A stretch of 64,000 nucleotides of DNA, from the NCBI RefSeq assembly GCF_028369295.1, contig NZ_JAQMYP010000004.1:248001-312000 (forward strand), read 5' to 3'. Both the position numbers and the translations under genes were made by a program. Below, piece after piece: positions 60,021 to 64,000 of this stretch; position 1 is the stretch's first letter; each line of letters begins with the position of its first letter. The notes beneath the pieces are model-generated. The model did not search any database. It was given only the letters and a program-made list of their open reading frames with translations, and was not told the origin of the DNA. Origin of the DNA: Streptomyces sp. HD (GTDB lineage Bacteria; Actinomycetota; Actinomycetes; Streptomycetales; Streptomycetaceae).

Positions 60021-61211
60021 GTGAGACGTATGACGGCTCGACCCGCGAACGCCCATCAGGCCCGGCTGCTCAAGCTGCTGCGTGACGGAGGACCCAACTC
60101 CCGGGCCCAGCTGGGCGATCAGATCGACCTCTCACGGTCCAAGCTGGCCGTGGAGGTGGACCGGCTGCTGGAGACGGGCCTGGTCGTGGCCGACGGACTG
60201 GCCGCCTCGCGCGGTGGCCGCCGCTCCCACAATGTCCGGCTCAACCCCGGGCTGCGCTTCCTCGGCGTCGACATCGGCGCGACCTCGGTCGACGTCGCCG
60301 TCACCAACGCCGAACTGGAGATCCTCGGACACCTCAACCAGCCCATGGACGTACGTGAGGGCCCCGTCGCGGTCTTCGAGCAAGTCCTGTCCATGGCAGC
60401 GAAGTTGAGGGCCTCGGGGCTCGCGGAGGGTTTCGACGGCGCCGGCCTCGGCGTCCCGGGACCGGTCCGCTTCCCCGAGGGCGTGCCGGTGGCTCCGCCG
60501 ATCATGCCGGGCTGGGACGGCTTCCCCGTACGGGAGGCGCTGAGCCAGGATCTCGGCTGCCCGGTCATGGTCGACAACGACGTGAACCTGATGGCGATGG
60601 GGGAGATGCACGCGGGCGTCGCACGCTCCGTGGGCGACTTCCTCTGCGTCAAGATCGGCACCGGCATCGGCTGCGGCATCGTCGCGGGCGGTGAGGTCCA
60701 CCGCGGCGTGACGGGCAGTGCCGGCGACATCGGGCACATCCAGGCCGTGCCCGACGGCCGCCCCTGCGCCTGCGGCAACCGGGGCTGCCTTGAGGCCCAC
60801 TTCAGCGGGGCGGCCCTCGCCCGGGACGCCGTGGAGGCGGCCCAGCAGGGGCGGTCGGAGGAACTCGCCTCGCGGCTGGAGGCGAACGGCACCCTGACCG
60901 CCGTCGACGTGGCCGCCGCGGCCGCCGCGGGCGACGCCACCGCCCTCGACCTGATCCGTGAGGGCGGCAACCGCGTCGGCCAGGTCATCGCCGGACTCGT
61001 CAGCTTCTTCAACCCCGGCCTGGTGGTGATCGGCGGTGGGGTGACCGGCCTCGGCCACACCCTGCTCGCCGCGATCCGCACCCAGGTCTACCGCCAGTCG
61101 CTGCCCCTGGCGACCGGCAACCTCCCCATCGTCCTGGGCGAGTTGGGCCCCACCGCCGGAGTCATCGGCGCGGCCCGGCTCATCAGCGACCACCTGTTCT
61201 CACCCGCGTAA
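60021..61211 (+). CDS. ROK-family transcriptional regulator
   Basis: 396 residues from a GTG behind GGAGGGG. A winged helix (about 8-65; LLKLLRDGGPNSRAQLGDQI, DLSRSKLAVEVDRLL) precedes the sugar-kinase-like ROK domain: GVDIGATSVDVAV for phosphate binding, VDNDVNLMAMGEMH with the catalytic-type aspartate, and the zinc motif CACGNRGCLEAHFSG. It senses a sugar or sugar phosphate. The ABC transporter genes follow in the same direction after 127 bases without a strong hairpin, so it is the likely regulator of that operon. Confidence 0.92.
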   Translation: MRRMTARPANAHQARLLKLLRDGGPNSRAQLGDQIDLSRSKLAVEVDRLLETGLVVADGLAASRGGRRSHNVRLNPGLRFLGVDIGATSVDVAVTNAELEILGHLNQPMDVREGPVAVFEQVLSMAAKLRASGLAEGFDGAGLGVPGPVRFPEGVPVAPPIMPGWDGFPVREALSQDLGCPVMVDNDVNLMAMGEMHAGVARSVGDFLCVKIGTGIGCGIVAGGEVHRGVTGSAGDIGHIQAVPDGRPCACGNRGCLEAHFSGAALARDAVEAAQQGRSEELASRLEANGTLTAVDVAAAAAAGDATALDLIREGGNRVGQVIAGLVSFFNPGLVVIGGGVTGLGHTLLAAIRTQVYRQSLPLATGNLPIVLGELGPTAGVIGAARLISDHLFSPA

Positions 61212-61338
61212 GCCACTCACCCCGTACGGCTCACCAGCACCGCGCGGCACCGCACCTCACCTCGCACAGCGCTCAGCTCCGCCCTGCTCTGCCTCGCCCA
61301 GCCCTGAAACCGGCCCGCACGCCCGCCAAGGGGACCTC

Positions 61339-62859
61339 ATGGCACCAGAACCACCGCTGCTCAGCATGTCCGGCATCACCAAGTCGTTCCCGGGAGTCCG
61401 CGCCCTCGACGGCGTCGACCTCGACGTCCAGGCCGGTGAAGTGCACTGCCTGCTCGGCCAGAACGGAGCCGGCAAGTCCACCCTGATCAAGGTCCTGGCC
61501 GGCGCCCACCAGCCCGACACCGGCACCATCCACTGGCGCGGCGAGGCGGTCACCCTCCGCTCGCCGATCGCCGCCATGCGCCTCGGCATCGCCACCATCT
61601 ACCAGGAACTCGACCTCGTCGAGCATCTGTCGGTGGCCGAGAACGTCCACCTCGGGCACGAACCCACGGCCGCCGGTTTCGTCGTACGTGGAAAGGCCGC
61701 GCGAGCCTCAACAGCCCAGCTGCTCAAGCGACTTGGGCATCCCGAGATCGATCCGGCGCGTCTGGTGGGGGAGTTGTCGGCGGCCCAGCAGCAGATCGTG
61801 TCGATGGCGCGGGCGCTCTCCCACGACGTACGGCTCATCGTGATGGACGAGCCGTCCGCCGCCCTGGACCCGGACGAGGTCGACAACCTCTTCCGCATCG
61901 TCGGCGACCTCACCGCCGCGGGTGTCGCCGTCGTCTACATCTCGCACCGGCTGGAGGAGATCCGTCGGATCGGTGACCGGGTGACGGTGCTGAAGGACGG
62001 GCGGGCCGTGGCCGGCGGACTCCCGGCGAAGTCGACGCCGACGCGTGAGGTCGTGGCGCTGATGACGGGACGCAACGTCGAGTACGTCTTCCCCGAGCGG
62101 CCCGTGCAGGACGCGACCGGCGGCAAGCCGCTGCTGGAGGTCCGCGGACTCGCCCGGGACGGCGAGTTCGAGTCCCTGGACCTGACCGTGCGGCCCGGGG
62201 AGATCGTCGGGCTCGCCGGACTCGTGGGCTCGGGACGCTCCGAGATCCTGGAGACGATCTACGGCGCCCGCAAACCCGGCGCCGGTCAGGTGCTCGTGGA
62301 CGGGCGGCCGCTGAAGCCCGGCAGCGTGCGGGCCGCGGTCCGCGCCGGTCTCGGGCTCGCCCCCGAGGAACGCAAGGCGCAGGCCCTGCTGATGCTGGAG
62401 TCCGTCACCCGCAATGTGTCGGTGTCGTCCATGTCCCGCTTCTCACGCGGCGGCTGGATCGACCGCGCCGCCGAACTGCGGGCGGCGCGGGCCGCGACGC
62501 GCGAACTGTCGCTGCGGCCGGACAACCCGTCGGTGCCCGTGCGCACCCTGTCCGGCGGCAACCAGCAGAAGGCCGTCCTGGCCCGCTGGCTGCTGCGCGG
62601 CTGCCGCGTCCTGCTGCTCGACGAACCCACCCGCGGCGTCGACGTCGGCGCCCGCGCCGAGCTGTACGCGGTCGTGCGCCGACTTGCCGACGAAGGCCTG
62701 GCCGTGCTGCTGGTCTCCAGTGAAGTGCCCGAAGTCCTCGGCCTCGCCGACCGTGTGCTGGTCCTGCGCGAAGGCCGCGTCGTCCACACCGCACCGGCCC
62801 GCGAACTCGACGAACACCGAGTACTCGACCTCGTCATGGAAGGAAGCCCGGCGTCATGA
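61339..62859 (+). CDS. Sugar ABC transporter ATP-binding protein (RbsA/XylG type)
   Basis: 506 residues with two nucleotide-binding domains. The first has Walker A GQNGAGKST (about 36-44), LSAAQQQIVSMARAL and Walker B RLIVMDEPSAALD. The second has the degenerate GLVGSGRSE, LSGGNQQKAVLARWL and VLLLDEPTRGVD. The architecture is that of CUT2 importers for pentoses, galactose or inositol-like sugars. The ATG follows AAGGGGA. It overlaps the permease gene by ATGA. Confidence 0.94.
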   Translation: MAPEPPLLSMSGITKSFPGVRALDGVDLDVQAGEVHCLLGQNGAGKSTLIKVLAGAHQPDTGTIHWRGEAVTLRSPIAAMRLGIATIYQELDLVEHLSVAENVHLGHEPTAAGFVVRGKAARASTAQLLKRLGHPEIDPARLVGELSAAQQQIVSMARALSHDVRLIVMDEPSAALDPDEVDNLFRIVGDLTAAGVAVVYISHRLEEIRRIGDRVTVLKDGRAVAGGLPAKSTPTREVVALMTGRNVEYVFPERPVQDATGGKPLLEVRGLARDGEFESLDLTVRPGEIVGLAGLVGSGRSEILETIYGARKPGAGQVLVDGRPLKPGSVRAAVRAGLGLAPEERKAQALLMLESVTRNVSVSSMSRFSRGGWIDRAAELRAARAATRELSLRPDNPSVPVRTLSGGNQQKAVLARWLLRGCRVLLLDEPTRGVDVGARAELYAVVRRLADEGLAVLLVSSEVPEVLGLADRVLVLREGRVVHTAPARELDEHRVLDLVMEGSPAS

Positions 62860-63875
62860 CGCAGCACGCCTCCCCGCCCCGGGACAGCACCGGCAAGGTG
62901 CCGTCGGCCGGCGCACCGCCCGCCTGGCGTGGCCTGATGGCCCGCGCCGACGTGCGCACCCTCTCCCTGCTCGGCGTCCTCGCCGCGCTGATCGTCATCG
63001 GCGGCATCACCAAGCCGGACGAGTTCCTGGACACCCGCAACCTCCAACTCGTCCTCACCCAGGCCTCCGTGATCGGCGTCGTCACCGTCGGCATGACCTT
63101 CGTCATCATCTCCGGCGGCATCGACCTGTCCGTCGGCGCGATCGTCGCGCTGGCCTCGGTGTGGGCGACGACCGTCGCGACCCAGGAGTACGGCTTCGCC
63201 GGCATCCTCTTCACCGCGGTGATCGTCGGTGTCGGATGCGGGCTGGTCAACGGAGTGCTGATCGCGTACGGCGCGATGGTGCCGTTCATCGCGACGCTCG
63301 CCATGCTGGCCTCCGCCCGCGGCCTGGCCCTGCAGATCACCGACGGCAAGACGCAGATCGTCACGATCCCCTCGGTGCTCGACCTCGGTGAGCGCGACGC
63401 GTACGTCCTCGGCATTCCGCCGCTGGTCATGGTGTTCGCGGTCGTGACGATCATCGGCTGGCTGGTCCTGAACCGCACCACCTTCGGACGCCGCACGGTC
63501 GCCGTCGGCGGCAACGCGGAGGCGGCCCGCCTCGCCGGCATCGACGTCCGCCGCCAGCGGCTCTACCTCTACCTGCTGTCCGGACTGTGCTGCGGCATCG
63601 CCGCCTTCCTGCTGATCATCCTGTCCGGCTCAGGCCAGAACACCAACGGCAACCTCTACGAACTCGACGCCATCGCCGCCGCGATCATCGGCGGCACGCT
63701 GCTCACCGGGGGCCGCGGCACCATCGTCGGCTCCGTGCTCGGCGTCCTGATCTTCACCACGATCACCAACATCTTCGCCCTGAACAACCTGCAGAGCGAC
63801 GTCCAGCAGATCGCCAAGGGCGCGATCATCGTCGCCGCCGTGCTGGTCCAGCGCCGTACCGCAAGCACGACCTGA
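62856..63875 (+). CDS. Sugar ABC transporter permease (RbsC type)
   Basis: 339 residues. After a 30-residue polar leader there are eight to ten membrane helices. FVIISGGIDLSVGAIVALAS is the classic CUT2 permease signature, and GNAEAARLAGIDVRRQRLY is the cytoplasmic EAA-like coupling loop. It forms the membrane channel with the RbsA-like ATPase. The sugar cannot be told from sequence. Confidence 0.93.
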   Translation: MTQHASPPRDSTGKVPSAGAPPAWRGLMARADVRTLSLLGVLAALIVIGGITKPDEFLDTRNLQLVLTQASVIGVVTVGMTFVIISGGIDLSVGAIVALASVWATTVATQEYGFAGILFTAVIVGVGCGLVNGVLIAYGAMVPFIATLAMLASARGLALQITDGKTQIVTIPSVLDLGERDAYVLGIPPLVMVFAVVTIIGWLVLNRTTFGRRTVAVGGNAEAARLAGIDVRRQRLYLYLLSGLCCGIAAFLLIILSGSGQNTNGNLYELDAIAAAIIGGTLLTGGRGTIVGSVLGVLIFTTITNIFALNNLQSDVQQIAKGAIIVAAVLVQRRTASTT

Positions 63876-63924
63876 GGGTCGTACCGCTACCACTGAGCAC
63901 GACCTGAGGAAAGGGTTCACCGCC

Positions 63925-64000
63925 ATGCCAGAGACCATGGGCCGCTTCGCCAGTCGCAGAGGGCTGCTCTTCGGGACCGCCGCCGTAGGTGCCGGTGCCT
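63925..64000 (+). CDS. Sugar-binding protein of the ABC transporter, 5' end only
   Basis: An ATG at 63925 behind AGGAAAGGG opens a frame that runs off the window: MPETMGRFASRRGLLFGTAA then VGAGA. SRRGLLF is a twin-arginine-type export motif followed by a hydrophobic stretch. The position after ATPase and permease genes predicts the periplasmic-binding-type lipoprotein or secreted receptor. Only 25 codons are visible. Confidence 0.75.
   Translation, partial: MPETMGRFASRRGLLFGTAAVGAGA

Overview
The window is high-GC actinobacterial DNA, very probably from a Streptomyces chromosome. Coding regions end their codons almost always in G or C and GTG starts are common. The families present are typical of the genus: a narGHJI nitrate reductase operon, CBM2-bearing cellulases under CebR-type operators, a DUF5753-type XRE regulator beside a DUF574-type methyltransferase, a WYL regulator, and ROK-controlled sugar ABC transport. 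From memory, the order nar operon, GH74/GH48/GH6 cellulases, FabH-like synthase, ROK and ABC transporter resembles the S. coelicolor SCO65xx region. I could not check that.

Layout. 1-5.3 kb: a holin-like/phosphatase membrane protein, a frameshifted ORF, an OsmC protein and a stand-alone DnaK. 5.3-11.9 kb: narGHJI on the minus strand, with each gene overlapping the next. 12-20.6 kb: mostly regulators and small metabolic genes (DUF574 methyltransferase, two XRE regulators, pterin dehydratase, methyltransferase, WYL regulator, GDSL hydrolase), including an ADP-ribosylglycohydrolase remnant and an odd 3'-end collision. 20.8-31.3 kb: a polysaccharide island of PL11 rhamnogalacturonan lyase, lipoprotein, GH74 xyloglucanase, GH48 and GH6 cellulases. 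The GH48/GH6 pair is divergent around one perfect and one degenerate CebR box. 31.4-43.5 kb: phytanoyl-CoA dioxygenase-like protein, His-rich methyltransferase, SDR, GH75 chitosanase, ABM-like protein, aldo/keto reductase, acyl-CoA ligase, drug exporter, double-length Lrp, LysR and an SBF transporter. 43.4-48.7 kb: DUF4185 protein, sialidase, quinone oxidoreductase/MarR pair and isochorismatase-like hydrolase.

48.8-58.9 kb is the most distinctive part. It holds an NAD-linked formate dehydrogenase operon in which the catalytic polypeptide is split into two genes placed in reversed order, followed by fdhD and preceded by a panE-like gene. Divergent from it are an oxalate/formate-type MFS transporter with its 44-residue partner, a KAS III enzyme and a GntR regulator. 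A motif shared by the GntR promoter and the fdh/transporter intergenic region suggests one regulon. 59-64 kb: an NmrA-like reductase, then a ROK regulator with a sugar ABC transporter whose binding protein runs off the window.

I saw no tRNA, rRNA, CRISPR array, insertion sequence, prophage or defence system. Several palindromic operators and a dispersed Streptomyces-type repeat are described below; most of these are inferences from sequence symmetry.
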